From assembly GCF_013366925.1 (NCBI RefSeq), contig NZ_JAALDK010000001.1, positions 6,508,001 through 6,572,000 of the forward strand: a DNA stretch of 64,000 nucleotides, written 5' to 3'. The stretch is from Paraburkholderia youngii. Its GTDB lineage: Bacteria; Pseudomonadota; Gammaproteobacteria; Burkholderiales; Burkholderiaceae. Every line of letters starts with the position of its first letter. Positions within the stretch are counted from its first letter, which is position 1. Position numbers and translations under genes: made by a program. The notes beneath the pieces are model-generated. The model worked only from the letters and a program-made list of their open reading frames with translations. It did no database searches and was not told the origin of the DNA. Shown piece by piece: positions 35,750 to 44,545 of this stretch.

Positions 35750-37372
35750 CTAAGCAAACAGCGCGTTGAGCATGTCGATGCTCGGCTGGAAGTTCGCGCA
35801 CTCGCGAAAGCCTTGCTGCAGGAACGCTTCCATCCGCGGGTACAGCGCGATCGCGCGATCGAGCAGCGCGTCGCGCCCGGCCGAATAGGCGCCGACGTTG
35901 ATCAGATCGCGGTTGCGCTGGTAGCGCGACAGCATCTGCTTGAACATACGCGTTTTATTCAGATGGTTATCGTCGATCAACGCGGTCATTGCCCGGCTAA
36001 TCGACGCTTCGATATCGATCGCGGGGTAGTGGCCGGCTTCGGCGAGCGAGCGCGACAGCACGATGTGGCCGTCGAGAATCGCGCGCGCCGAGTCGGCGAT
36101 CGGGTCCTGCTGGTCGTCGCCTTCGGTGAGCACCGTGTAGAACGCGGTGATCGAGCCGCCGCCCGCCGGGCCGTTGCCGGTGCGCTCGACCAGCGCCGGC
36201 AGCTTCGCGAACACAGACGGCGGGTAGCCCTTGGTGGCGGGCGGCTCGCCGATCGCCAGCGCGATCTCGCGCTGCGCCATCGCGTAACGGGTCAGCGAAT
36301 CCATCAGCAGCAGCACGTGCTTGCCCTGGTCGCGGAAGTATTCGGCGAGCGAGGTCGAGTACGCGGCGGCCTGCATCCGCAGCAGCGGCGACACGTCGGC
36401 CGGCGCGGCGATCACGACCGAGCGCGCCAGGCCTTCCTCGCCGAGAATCTGTTCGATGAACTCCTTCACTTCGCGGCCGCGTTCGCCGATCAGGCCGATC
36501 ACGATCACCTCGGCGCTGGTGTAGCGCGCCATCGTGCCGAGCAGCACCGATTTACCGACGCCCGAACCCGCGAACAGCCCCATGCGTTGACCGCGGCCGA
36601 CGGTCAGCAGCGAGTTGATCGCGCGCACGCCGACGTCGAGCACCTTGTGAATCGGCTCGCGATTGAGCGGATTGATGACCGGCGCGGACAGCGGCGCATC
36701 GGTTTGCGTGCCGAGCGGGCCGAGCCCGTCGAGCGGACGGCCCGATGCGTCGAGCACGCGGCCGAGCAATTCCCAGCCGACCGGCAGACGCTTCGCGCCG
36801 GCGAGCGGATCGGCGATCGGCGCGCTTTCGAGCGGAAAGACGCGCGCGCCGGGCAACAGGCCGATCACTTCGGTGGTCGGCATCAGGAACAGCTTGTCGC
36901 CGGAGAAGCCGACCACTTCGGCTTCGGCCATCGGCAGCGAACTGCCGGGCGGCAGCTCGATCATCACTTCGGCGCCGACCGACAGGCGCAGCCCGACCGC
37001 TTCGAGAACCAGACCGGCCGCGCGCGTCAGACGCCCGCACGCGCGCAGCGGCTTCGCGATCGCGTTGCGCGCGCGCAGCGCGTCGAGCTGGCCGCGCCAT
37101 GCCTGCATATGCGGATTGATGTCGAGCGCGGGATCGTAGGACGGTACGTGCGGCGCGTGAGCGGCGTGGTCCTTCGCGGCGGACGGGCGGCTCACCGCCG
37201 CGCCTGCCGCCGGATGCTCACTCGCGGGAGCGTGCCATCCCGCATCCGGGGGCTCCGGAAAACCGGACGACTCGACATCGGCCAGCGCCTCGGCGCCGAA
37301 CGACGCCAACGCGAGTTCGCGTTCGAGCGGCGTCAGATCGCTCGCGCGGATCTCGTCGAGTGTCGGCTTCAC
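35750..37372 (-). CDS. fliI: FliI, flagellum-specific export ATPase
   Basis: Protein of 540 aa, with an N-terminal extension of roughly 90 residues over the enteric 456 aa. Walker A is GSGVGKS near residues 269-275. Walker B is [13 protein letters not shown], and [18 protein letters not shown] is the family catalytic region. It belongs to the F1-beta-like type III export ATPases. GTG start at 37372 overlapping the fliH stop (GTGA). The 3' end runs into fliJ after 17 bases. Confidence 0.96.
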   Translation of the reverse strand: MKPTLDEIRASDLTPLERELALASFGAEALADVESSGFPEPPDAGWHAPASEHPAAGAAVSRPSAAKDHAAHAPHVPSYDPALDINPHMQAWRGQLDALRARNAIAKPLRACGRLTRAAGLVLEAVGLRLSVGAEVMIELPPGSSLPMAEAEVVGFSGDKLFLMPTTEVIGLLPGARVFPLESAPIADPLAGAKRLPVGWELLGRVLDASGRPLDGLGPLGTQTDAPLSAPVINPLNREPIHKVLDVGVRAINSLLTVGRGQRMGLFAGSGVGKSVLLGTMARYTSAEVIVIGLIGERGREVKEFIEQILGEEGLARSVVIAAPADVSPLLRMQAAAYSTSLAEYFRDQGKHVLLLMDSLTRYAMAQREIALAIGEPPATKGYPPSVFAKLPALVERTGNGPAGGGSITAFYTVLTEGDDQQDPIADSARAILDGHIVLSRSLAEAGHYPAIDIEASISRAMTALIDDNHLNKTRMFKQMLSRYQRNRDLINVGAYSAGRDALLDRAIALYPRMEAFLQQGFRECANFQPSIDMLNALFA

Positions 37373-38052
37373 CACGTGCTCACCTTGCCGAGAGCGGCGG
37401 CGACGCGCTGCCAGCGCGTGTCGATGCCCGCGTCGACCTCGCCGGTGCCGGCCTGCGCGCGGCAACCGCCACGCTCCACCGATGCATCGGTACGCACGGT
37501 CCAGCCGCGCGTTTGCAGTTCTTCGAGCAGATACGCCTCGACGACCGGCAGATCGGCGGGACTCACGATCAGCGCCGGCGCCCCGGAGAGCGCGGGCTCA
37601 GCCGCGAGCACCTCGCGCGCGGCCGCGATCAGCGCGGTCGGGTCGTGCTGCACGTGCTGGCGCACGACCTGTTGCGCGATGTCGAGCGCGAGTGCGATCA
37701 GCGTTTCGGAGATCGCGTGCTGCGCGCCATCGAGCGCGGTCTTGAAGGTTTCGGCCAGCGCGGCGAGCCGCATCGCTTCCTCGCGCGCCTCGGTCTGGCC
37801 CTGCGCGAAACCCTGCGCGCGCCCCTGGTCGTAGCCCGCCTGATAGCCGAGCGCCTGGCCGGCCACATGACCGGACGCGACGCCCTGCGCATGCGCGGCT
37901 TCGCGGCGCCGCTCGAGTTCGGCTTCGAACGCGCGCTCGTCGAACTCGGGTTCGGCCGGCGGGGGCGGCGGCGGGGCCGGGTCGAACGACGCCATCTCCC
38001 AGCGCTGGTAAGCCGAGAGGCCGTCCTTTGCCGGGGCGTTCGAATCAGACAT
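37369..38052 (-). CDS. fliH: FliH, regulator of the export ATPase
   Basis: Protein of 227 aa. It has an N-terminal tail with a Trp residue that anchors to the C ring ([12 protein letters not shown]) and a proline run ([13 protein letters not shown]). The glycine-repeat helix follows ([37 protein letters not shown]), then a C-terminal domain ending KVSTW. GxxxG repeats are typical of FliH. It binds FliI and FliN. It overlaps fliG by 8 bases and fliI by 4. Confidence 0.95.
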   Translation of the reverse strand: MSDSNAPAKDGLSAYQRWEMASFDPAPPPPPPAEPEFDERAFEAELERRREAAHAQGVASGHVAGQALGYQAGYDQGRAQGFAQGQTEAREEAMRLAALAETFKTALDGAQHAISETLIALALDIAQQVVRQHVQHDPTALIAAAREVLAAEPALSGAPALIVSPADLPVVEAYLLEELQTRGWTVRTDASVERGGCRAQAGTGEVDAGIDTRWQRVAAALGKVSTW

Positions 38053-39040
38053 ATGCGTCTTCCGCCTTGCCGCCGATCGCGATCTGGCCGCTCTCGGCCA
38101 GGTTGCGCACGATCTGCAGGATGCGGCGCTGCTGCGTCTCGACTTCGGACACGCGCACCGGGCCGCGTGCGTCGAGGTCTTCGGCGAGCAACTCGGCCGC
38201 GCGCTGCGACATGTTCGACAGGAACTTCTGACGCAGCGCGGGCGGCGCGCCCTTCAGCGAGATGATCAGCGCCTCGGATTCGACTTCCTTCAGCAGCAGC
38301 TGGATCGCACGGTCTTCGAGGTCGAGCAGGTTCTCGAACACGAACATCTGGTCGATGATCTTTTGCGCGAGCTCGGCGTCGTACTGGCGCACGTTTTCGA
38401 TCACGCCTTCCTCGTGGTTGCTCGACATGAAGTTCAGAATCTCGGCCGCCGTGCGGATGCCGCCCATCGGGCTGCGCTTCAGGTTGTCGCTGCCCGACAG
38501 CAGGCCGGTCAGCACGTCGTCGAGTTCGCGCAGCGCGGCCGGCTGGATGCCGTCGAGGGTCGCGATCCGCAGCAGCACGTCGTTGCGCAGGCGCTCCGGG
38601 AAGCACGACACGATCTCCGAGGCCTGGTCGCGGTCAAGATGCACGAGGATCGTCGCGATGATCTGCGGATGCTCGTTCTTGATCAGTTCCGCGACCGCCG
38701 ACGAGTCCATCCACTTCAGGCCTTCGATGCCGCTCGTGTCGCTGCCCTGCAGGATCCGGTCGATGATCGCGCCGGCCTTGTCGTCGCCGAGCGCCTTGGT
38801 CAGCACCGAGCGGATGTAATCGCTCGAATCGAGCGACATGCCGGTGTGCTGCTCGGCCTCGCGCACGAACTCCTGCAGCACCTCGTCGATCTGCTCGCGG
38901 GTGACGTTTTTCAGCGCGGCCATGGCGACGCCGATTTTCTGAACCTCACGCGGGCCCAGAAACTTGAACACCTGCGCCGCCTCTTCCTCGCCGATCGACA
39001 TCAGCAGCAGCGCGCTCTTCACTACGCCTTCAGCGCTCAT
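38045..39040 (-). CDS. fliG: FliG, rotor switch protein
   Basis: Protein of 331 aa, the normal length. The N domain that binds FliF begins GVVKSALLLMSIGEEEAAQVFKFL. The middle EHPQ motif is seen in IKNEHPQIIATILVHLD. The C-terminal torque helix carries charged residues (MFVFENLLDLEDRAIQLLLKEVE, then LRQKFLSNMSQRAAELLAEDLD) that interact with MotA. It overlaps fliF by 11 bases. Confidence 0.98.
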   Translation of the reverse strand: MSAEGVVKSALLLMSIGEEEAAQVFKFLGPREVQKIGVAMAALKNVTREQIDEVLQEFVREAEQHTGMSLDSSDYIRSVLTKALGDDKAGAIIDRILQGSDTSGIEGLKWMDSSAVAELIKNEHPQIIATILVHLDRDQASEIVSCFPERLRNDVLLRIATLDGIQPAALRELDDVLTGLLSGSDNLKRSPMGGIRTAAEILNFMSSNHEEGVIENVRQYDAELAQKIIDQMFVFENLLDLEDRAIQLLLKEVESEALIISLKGAPPALRQKFLSNMSQRAAELLAEDLDARGPVRVSEVETQQRRILQIVRNLAESGQIAIGGKAEDAYV

Positions 39041-40826
39041 CGGACACCCAGTTCTTGACGACGGTTGCTACGATCTTCGGATCCTGACGCGCGATGTTGC
39101 GCGCGAACTCCAGGTTCCGCTCGTACTTGTGCTTCGCGTTTTCGAGTGCGAGCTTCTCGCTATCCGCTTCGATTTCGACCACCGCGCCATCGCGCTCCTC
39201 GGCCGGGATGCCGTCGAGCAGCACCGGTTCGTCTGGCGACATCAGCGCGGGCACCGGCTCGGGCGGCGGCGGGAAGGCGCGGCGCAGCGCCGGCTTCACC
39301 ATCACGAAGTAGAGGAACAGGGCCACCGCGCCGATGCCGAGGTACGTCGCGATCTGCTTGTACAGCGCGAGCATGTCCGGGGTGCGCCACCACGGCAGGT
39401 CGGCGTTCGGATCGAGATCGGTGGTGAACGCGCTGTTGACCACGTTGACCGAGTCGCCGCGCGACGCGTCGTAGCCCATCGCGTCCTTCACGAGCTGCGT
39501 GATCTGCGCGAGCTTGTCGGCGCTGACCGGTTGCATCGTCACGTGGCCCTTCGGATCGACGACCCGCAGATAGTTGACGACCACGGCGACCGTCAGCCTG
39601 CGGATGCCGCCCATCGGCTGGTCGATGTGACGCACGGTCTTGTCGAGCTCGTAGTTGGTGGTCGAATCCTTGTGATCGCTGATCGGGGTCGCGCTCACCG
39701 AGCTCGCGCCGTTGCCGGCCACGATCGGCGCGGAGGCAGGCTGCGGCGGCTGATTCGACAGCGCGCCCGGCACCCCCGAGGCGCCCCCCTGCGACATTTC
39801 GGTGGCGCTGCTCGTCTGCTGGCTGCGGATCGCGGCGTCCTGCGGATTGGCGTTCGGGCCGTACTTCTCCGAAGTCTGCTCGCTGTGCGAGAAGTCGATG
39901 TCGGCGCTGACCTGCGAGCGCGCGTTGCCGGCGCCGAACAGCGGCGCGAGGATCGTGTCGATGCGCTGCTGCGTGTTGCGTTCGATCTGCTGGCGGAACT
40001 TCAGCTGGGTTGCATCGAGGCCGCTGCCGTTGCTTGGCTGCGTGAGCAGGTTGCCGTCCTGGTCGAGGATCGTCACGCCGCGCACCGGCATTTGCGGCAC
40101 CGCCGACGCCACCATGTGCGTAATCGCGACCACCTGCCCTTCGTCGAGCACGCGGCCCGGGTACAGGTTCACGAGCACCGACGCCGACGGCGGTTCCTTG
40201 TCGCGCACGAATACGCTCGGCTTCGGAATCGCGAGGTGCACACGCGCCGATTTGACGCTCGAGATCGATCCGATCGTGCGTTCGAGTTCGCCTTCGAGCG
40301 CGCGCTGATAGTTCACCTGTTCGTCGAACTGGCTGATGCCGAATTTCTGGTTGTCCATCAGCTCGAAGCCGACCGAGCCGCTCTTCGGCAGTCCCTGCGA
40401 GGCGAGGCGCAGGCGCGTCTCATGAACCTGCTCGGCGGGCACGAGAATCGCGGTGCCGCTTTCGGACAGCTTGTATGGGATATTGGCCTGCTGCAGCGCG
40501 GTGATGATCGAGCCGCCGTCGCGGTCGGACAGATTGCTGTAGAGCACTTTGTAGCTAGGCGCGCGCGACCACAGGAACAGACCGGCGACGACCGCCACCA
40601 GCAGCGCGACCGCGAACACGAGCGGCGCGCGCGGGTTGCCGCGCATCTGCGCGAGTCCGGACAGACGCTGGCCGAAATTGCCGCCGAGACCTCCGAGGCC
40701 GCCGAGGCCGCCGAGGTCGGCCGTGCCGCCGGCCTGGCCGCTCGCGGCCTGAGCGGCCGCGGGCTGCGCGCCGGCGAGCCCCATGCGGGCGTCGGGGTTG
40801 ATCAAAGAGTTGGCTGACGAATCCAT
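39030..40826 (-). CDS. fliF: FliF, MS-ring protein
   Basis: Protein of 598 aa. Two membrane helices (about residues 70-90, FAVALLVAVVAGLFLW, and about 470-490, YLGIGAVALFLYFVMVKP) flank the periplasmic ring-building domains. A Gly-rich segment (GGTADLGGLGGLGGLGGNFG) precedes the first helix. The C-terminal FliG-binding segment is NLEFARNIARQDPKIVATVV, VKNWVSDER. The MS ring is the base on which the rotor and export gate assemble. ATG at 40826 (MDSSANSLI) was chosen; it heads the minus-strand fli operon. Confidence 0.97.
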   Translation of the reverse strand: MDSSANSLINPDARMGLAGAQPAAAQAASGQAGGTADLGGLGGLGGLGGNFGQRLSGLAQMRGNPRAPLVFAVALLVAVVAGLFLWSRAPSYKVLYSNLSDRDGGSIITALQQANIPYKLSESGTAILVPAEQVHETRLRLASQGLPKSGSVGFELMDNQKFGISQFDEQVNYQRALEGELERTIGSISSVKSARVHLAIPKPSVFVRDKEPPSASVLVNLYPGRVLDEGQVVAITHMVASAVPQMPVRGVTILDQDGNLLTQPSNGSGLDATQLKFRQQIERNTQQRIDTILAPLFGAGNARSQVSADIDFSHSEQTSEKYGPNANPQDAAIRSQQTSSATEMSQGGASGVPGALSNQPPQPASAPIVAGNGASSVSATPISDHKDSTTNYELDKTVRHIDQPMGGIRRLTVAVVVNYLRVVDPKGHVTMQPVSADKLAQITQLVKDAMGYDASRGDSVNVVNSAFTTDLDPNADLPWWRTPDMLALYKQIATYLGIGAVALFLYFVMVKPALRRAFPPPPEPVPALMSPDEPVLLDGIPAEERDGAVVEIEADSEKLALENAKHKYERNLEFARNIARQDPKIVATVVKNWVSDER

Positions 40827-41062
40827 GCGTCGGGTTTCTCCGGGGGATGCCTTGGCGTTCTGCCGTGATGCCGCGCCGGGGCTCGGCGGACGGACAGAGA
40901 CTTTCACCCTTGAAATTATCCCCAGCGCCGCCCAACCCGATTGCTTGAATAGAGCCGGGTTTCCCCCCTAGTTTCGGGACTTTCCGCGTGGGGCCGCTGC
41001 TATGCTTTCGTCCAGATCGGTACACTTCCGGTGCTCCGATCGCCTATCCAACGGAGAAGAAG
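40827..41062. promoter_or_regulatory. divergent promoter region fliF / fliE
   Basis: 236 bases between two divergent flagellar operons. TTGAATAGAGCC at 40945-40956 repeats, apart from one base, the word at 15894-15906 in the flgA/flgB divergent region, and is followed by GGGTTTCCCCCC. It probably carries class II promoters for both operons; exact -10/-35 boxes could not be assigned. Confidence 0.5.
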
Positions 41063-41398
41063 ATGACCATGCCCGTGAACGCGCTATCGTCGGCGCTGCA
41101 ACAGATGCAGGCGATGGCGGCGCAGGCGGCCGGCGGCTCGACCCCAGTGGCGGAGCAATCCGGCGCGGCGACGCCGACCAACTTCGCGGCGGCGCTGAAG
41201 GCCTCGCTCGACAAGATCAGCAGCGACCAGCAGAAGGCGATCGGTGAGTCGCAGGCGTTCGAACTCGGCGCGTCGAACGTGTCGCTGAACGACGTGATGG
41301 TCGATATGCAGAAGGCCAACATCGGCTTCCAGTTCGGCCTGCAGGTGCGCAACAAGCTGGTCGCCGCGTACAACGACATCGCGCAGATGTCGATCTGA
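41063..41398 (+). CDS. fliE: FliE, MS ring-rod junction protein
   Basis: Protein of 111 aa, close to the family length. It starts [20 protein letters not shown] and ends in the conserved helix [20 protein letters not shown] with [19 protein letters not shown]. It joins the FliF ring and export gate to the FlgB rod. The ATG at 41063 lies 6 bases after GGAGAAGA; a second in-frame ATG at 41069 is possible. Confidence 0.96.
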   Translation: MTMPVNALSSALQQMQAMAAQAAGGSTPVAEQSGAATPTNFAAALKASLDKISSDQQKAIGESQAFELGASNVSLNDVMVDMQKANIGFQFGLQVRNKLVAAYNDIAQMSI

Positions 41399-41554
41399 GC
41401 GGGATCGCGCGGGACTGCCTGAAGGACTTGCCCGAAGGTCCGCTGGAGGCCCGTCCGACGATCCGGCAAGCCGCTGCCGGCACATGCGCCGACGGCTTCG
41501 CGCCGCGTCTTCCGTGCCCGCCCAGCGGCGCTTTCGATCCTCCCGACACCGGAC

Positions 41555-41582
41555 TAAAGCTTTGTCGTCGTGCATCCGATAA
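41555..41582 (+). promoter_or_regulatory. sigma-28 (FliA) promoter of fliST
   Basis: TAAA (41555-41558), 16 bases, TCCGATAA (41575-41582). Apart from the first -10 base this is the FliA consensus, with the same 16-base spacing as the flgM site. It lies 88 bases upstream of fliS in the 270-base fliE-fliS gap, which otherwise shows nothing coding. Confidence 0.7.
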
Positions 41583-41670
41583 CCAAAGTACATGTCAGCG
41601 ATTGGCGCGGCGACGCGCCGCGCGGCCACGCCACGACTTAACCGCAGCCAGTATCAGAGGAGGAGCGCCG

Positions 41671-42105
41671 ATGTTTTCCCAAGGACACGCTGGAGCCAAC
41701 GCGTATGCGCGTGTCGGTATCGAGACATCCGTGATGGGCGCAAGTCCGCATCGTCTGATCGTGTTGCTGTACCAGGGTGCACGCCAGGCGATCGCGCAAA
41801 GCCGCCTGCATTTGCAGCAGGGCAACGTGGCAGAGCGTGGCATGGCGATCAGCAAGGCGATCCGGATCATCGAAAGCGGGCTGCAGGCGTCGCTCAACCT
41901 CGAGGCAGGCGGCGAAATCGCCGAACGGCTCAATGCGTTGTACGACTATATGGCGCGTCGGCTGTTGCAGGCCAATATCAATCAGAGCGACGCGATGCTC
42001 GTGGAAGTGGACCGACTGCTCGCGACGCTCGAAGAGGCATGGATCGGGATTGCCCCGGAGATCGCGCGGATGGCGGCACAGCCAGCCGCGGAAAGCCTGA
42101 GATGA
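41671..42105 (+). CDS. fliS: FliS, flagellin export chaperone
   Basis: Protein of 144 aa, a four-helix bundle with the family marks AYARVGIETSVMGASPHRLIVLLYQGA and ISKAIRIIESGLQASLN, plus YMARRLLQANI. It prevents early flagellin polymerisation and hands it to FlhA. ATG at 41671 follows GAGGAGGAG. The stop overlaps fliT by 4 bases. The flagellin gene itself is not in the window. Confidence 0.96.
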   Translation: MFSQGHAGANAYARVGIETSVMGASPHRLIVLLYQGARQAIAQSRLHLQQGNVAERGMAISKAIRIIESGLQASLNLEAGGEIAERLNALYDYMARRLLQANINQSDAMLVEVDRLLATLEEAWIGIAPEIARMAAQPAAESLR

Positions 42106-42428
42106 CATCGAACGCAGACTATTTTGCCCGCTATGAAGCGGTCGCCGCGCTGTCCTGCCGCATGCTGATCGCGGCCCGCCGTGCACTGTGGAGCGACCTG
42201 GTGCACTTGCAGGAAGAGTATCGGCATCTGGTCGAAGCGCTGCGCGAAGCCGACGTGGGCGTCAAGCTCGACGAGGCCGAGCGCCTGCGCAAGTACGCGC
42301 TGATCCGCCAGATCCTCGCCGACGACGCCGCGATCCGCGACCTCGCGAATCCGACCATGGCGCATCTGTCGGCGCTGTTCGCCGGCCGGCCGACGCGTGT
42401 GCTCAAGGAGTTGTACGGGGCGCGCTGA
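42102..42428 (+). CDS. fliT: FliT-like flagellar chaperone
   Basis: Protein of 108 aa, all helical. It has FliT-like spacing (YEAVAALSCRMLIAARRALW, LHLQEEYRHLVEAL-type helix, LDEAERLRKYALIRQILADD) and ends LKELYGAR. FliT chaperones FliD and modulates late expression in enterics. The match to the family is by position after fliS, size and helical pattern; individual residues vary widely in this family. ATG overlaps the fliS stop. Confidence 0.85.
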   Translation: MTSNADYFARYEAVAALSCRMLIAARRALWSDLVHLQEEYRHLVEALREADVGVKLDEAERLRKYALIRQILADDAAIRDLANPTMAHLSALFAGRPTRVLKELYGAR

Positions 42429-42534
42429 GTGCGGGCGGGCACGCGGGTGAGCTGGCGTCACGCCGTGCGCGTCTGAAGGATCGCAGCAATCAGAGCATCG
42501 CGCGCATTGCCGCCGATGCGACCAAGGAACCGGC

Positions 42535-43974
42535 ATGAACGGAATCGATTCGGCCCTCGCTTCGGTGCTGTCGAGCCGGATCGACAGCCTGCTCAACATT
42601 GCGCCGGGAACCGCGACCACCTCGCAGACCGGCGCGGCCGGCGTCGATACCAAGGTTCCCGCGGCGCCTGCGAACGCGACGCCAGCGCCGCAGTCGTCCG
42701 CGCAAACCGCGCTGTCGGCCGTCGCGCTGACGCTGAACGCGATCGCGCACTCGGGCGGCGAGGCGACCCCGGCGGTGCTCGGCCGCGCGCCGATCTGGGC
42801 GGCCGCGCCGGCGCTCGACGTCGCCATCGAGAGCTTGCCGCTGACCAACGCGGGCGCCACTACTGGCGATTCCGCCGCTTCTGCGAATCTCAATACCAAT
42901 CCCAACGCTGCTGCCCACGCTACCGCGGCTGCCACCGCGAGCGTGGCGGCGACCGAAGTGCCCGTCGCGGCGCTCGCGGCCGCGCTGCAAAAGACAGTGG
43001 CCGACAGCGGCCTGTTCTACGAGGCGCATCTCGCGGCGTGGCTGGTCGGCCAGCGGTCGCCGGCTCAACTGGCGAACGAGGCACAGAATCAGCTCGTCGC
43101 AGATTTTCAATTGCCTCCCGGCTGGAGCGCCGACGCTGGCGACGCGAGCACGCGGTCCGGTTCGGCGAACGGAGCCGCCGCGGCGACGCCACGCGGCGCG
43201 CCGAACGGTACACCGAACGGCACGCCGGCTGGCACGCCGGCTGGCACGCCGAACGCCGCCGACAACAACCCGGCCTCGCACGCGATGCCGTCGATCCTGA
43301 CCGCGCAGGCCGCGCGCCTCGTCGCGGGCGAGCTGCTGGCCAGTTCGGTGTCCGATCTGAACGGGCAGTCCACACATGCGGGGCCGCACGGCGCGGCGTC
43401 GCAGGCGGCCGATGCGGGTCCATCGCAGAGCGCGCAGGCAATGGCGGCGGCGGTGCATCCGGCGACGGTGCCGCTCGTGCGCCAGCAGCTCGATCTGCTC
43501 GCGACCGGACAGTTTCGCTGGACCGGCGAGGCGTGGCCCGGCGCGCGTCTGGACTGGACCATCGAGCAGGATGGCGACGAATGGGACCGCAGCGGCGGCG
43601 GCCTCGCGAGCGAGGACGACCAGCCGTGGCGCACGCGCCTGACGCTGTCGCTGCCGACGCTCGGCACCGTCGATGCCGAACTGACGCTGACCGGCACGCG
43701 GTTGAGCGCGCGCGTGCAGGCGAGCCCGCGGGGCGCCGCGCGGCTCGCGAATCAGGGTGACGGTTTCCGTCAGCGGCTCGCGGCGGCGGGGATCGAGCTG
43801 CAGGGCTTGACGATTCGGGAGATTGGCGGCGGTGCACCGGCGGCTGCTGTGGCTGGCGCCTCGGCGGCGGGGGCGCAGGCGGCGGGCGCGTATGCACGGT
43901 CGGCGTCGGCGGCTGCAACCGAGTCGGCGGCGGCGAGCACCGCGTTGCGCGACGACTTCGATTGGGATATCTGA
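42535..43974 (+). CDS. second FliK-like protein (Flg_hook domain)
   Basis: Protein of 479 aa. A long Ala/Thr/Asn-rich N-terminal region includes a GTPNGTPAGTPAGTPN run near residues 224-240. The C-terminal part resembles the Flg_hook domain of FliK: LRLTLSLPTLGTVDAEL-type strand, then RLSARVQASPRGAARLANQG and LAAAGIELQGLTIREIGGG. The true fliK is at 33680. Together with the next gene, an FlhB-C-like protein, it forms a miniature ruler/switch pair whose role is not established. It overlaps the next gene by one base. Confidence 0.8.
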   Translation: MNGIDSALASVLSSRIDSLLNIAPGTATTSQTGAAGVDTKVPAAPANATPAPQSSAQTALSAVALTLNAIAHSGGEATPAVLGRAPIWAAAPALDVAIESLPLTNAGATTGDSAASANLNTNPNAAAHATAAATASVAATEVPVAALAAALQKTVADSGLFYEAHLAAWLVGQRSPAQLANEAQNQLVADFQLPPGWSADAGDASTRSGSANGAAAATPRGAPNGTPNGTPAGTPAGTPNAADNNPASHAMPSILTAQAARLVAGELLASSVSDLNGQSTHAGPHGAASQAADAGPSQSAQAMAAAVHPATVPLVRQQLDLLATGQFRWTGEAWPGARLDWTIEQDGDEWDRSGGGLASEDDQPWRTRLTLSLPTLGTVDAELTLTGTRLSARVQASPRGAARLANQGDGFRQRLAAAGIELQGLTIREIGGGAPAAAVAGASAAGAQAAGAYARSASAAATESAAASTALRDDFDWDI

Positions 43975-44342
43975 TGAGCCGCACCCATCGTCGCAGCGCG
44001 GCTGCGCTCGTTTATGACGCTCATGGCGGGGAACCCGCGCCGCGTGTGGTCGCGAAGGGGTATGGGCTGCTTGCCGACATGATCGTGCAGCGCGCGAAGG
44101 AAGCAGGGCTGTATGTGCACGAGGCGCCCGAGATGGTGTCGCTGTTGATGCAGGTCGATCTGGATGCGCGGATTCCTCCCGAGCTTTATCAGGCTGTTGC
44201 CGAGTTGTTGGCCTGGTTGCATCGGCTCGAGAGTGGGGCTGATGTTGAGCCGGCTCATGAGGGGGAGAGTGCTGGCGCGCAGGATGTGGTGGATGTCGTT
44301 GCTACTGATGTGCCTGGCGGCACGGGGGCTGTGGATCATTGA
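43974..44342 (+). CDS. FlhB C-domain-like protein (FhlB/YlqH type)
   Basis: Protein of 122 aa that resembles only the cytosolic part of FlhB after the cleavage site (PRVVAKGYGLLADMIVQRAKEAGLYVHEAPEMVSLLMQVDLDARIPPELYQAVAELLAWLHRL in segments). It has no membrane helices and no NPTH site; the equivalent place reads AAALVYDAHGG. Such proteins occur in several bacteria, and some can partly replace the FlhB C-domain. ATG at 43974 overlaps the preceding stop (TGATG). Confidence 0.85.
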   Translation: MSRTHRRSAAALVYDAHGGEPAPRVVAKGYGLLADMIVQRAKEAGLYVHEAPEMVSLLMQVDLDARIPPELYQAVAELLAWLHRLESGADVEPAHEGESAGAQDVVDVVATDVPGGTGAVDH

Positions 44343-44394
44343 CGGTGCGGGCTTGCCCTTTTGCAGGGGCGGAGTTTACTTGTCCTTGTTCTTG

Positions 44395-44445
44395 CGGTGT
44401 TGGTCTTTCCTTGCTTGTCGGTCTAATGGCGTTGACCGTGCGCCA
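44395..44445 (+). repeat. degenerate copy of the inverted-repeat arm
   Basis: CGGTGTTGGTCTTTCCTTGC and the following TGTCGGTCTAATGGCGTTG closely match the left arm near 33079-33130 (GGTGTTGGCCTTTCCTTGC ... TCGGTCTATTAGCGTTG). Only about 50 bases are recognisable, so this looks like a decayed single arm. Confidence 0.65.
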
Positions 44446-44475
44446 TCGCAATCGGTGGATCCTCGCGTGACGTAG

Positions 44476-44530
44476 AAAAGGCCCCGCTGCGGCGCGGGCC
44501 TTTTCGCGGGAAAAACCCCGCAAAAGCGGG
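44476..44530. terminator. pair of terminators between flagellar and T6SS cargo genes
   Basis: First hairpin: AAAAGGCCC (44476-44484) and GGGCCTTTT (44496-44504), serving the plus-strand fliST unit. Second hairpin: CCCGC / GCGGG (44517-44521 and 44526-44530), with five T's on the minus strand (44515-44511), serving the convergent immunity gene. Confidence 0.75.
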
Positions 44531-44545
44531 AATAGCGAGCCGAAC

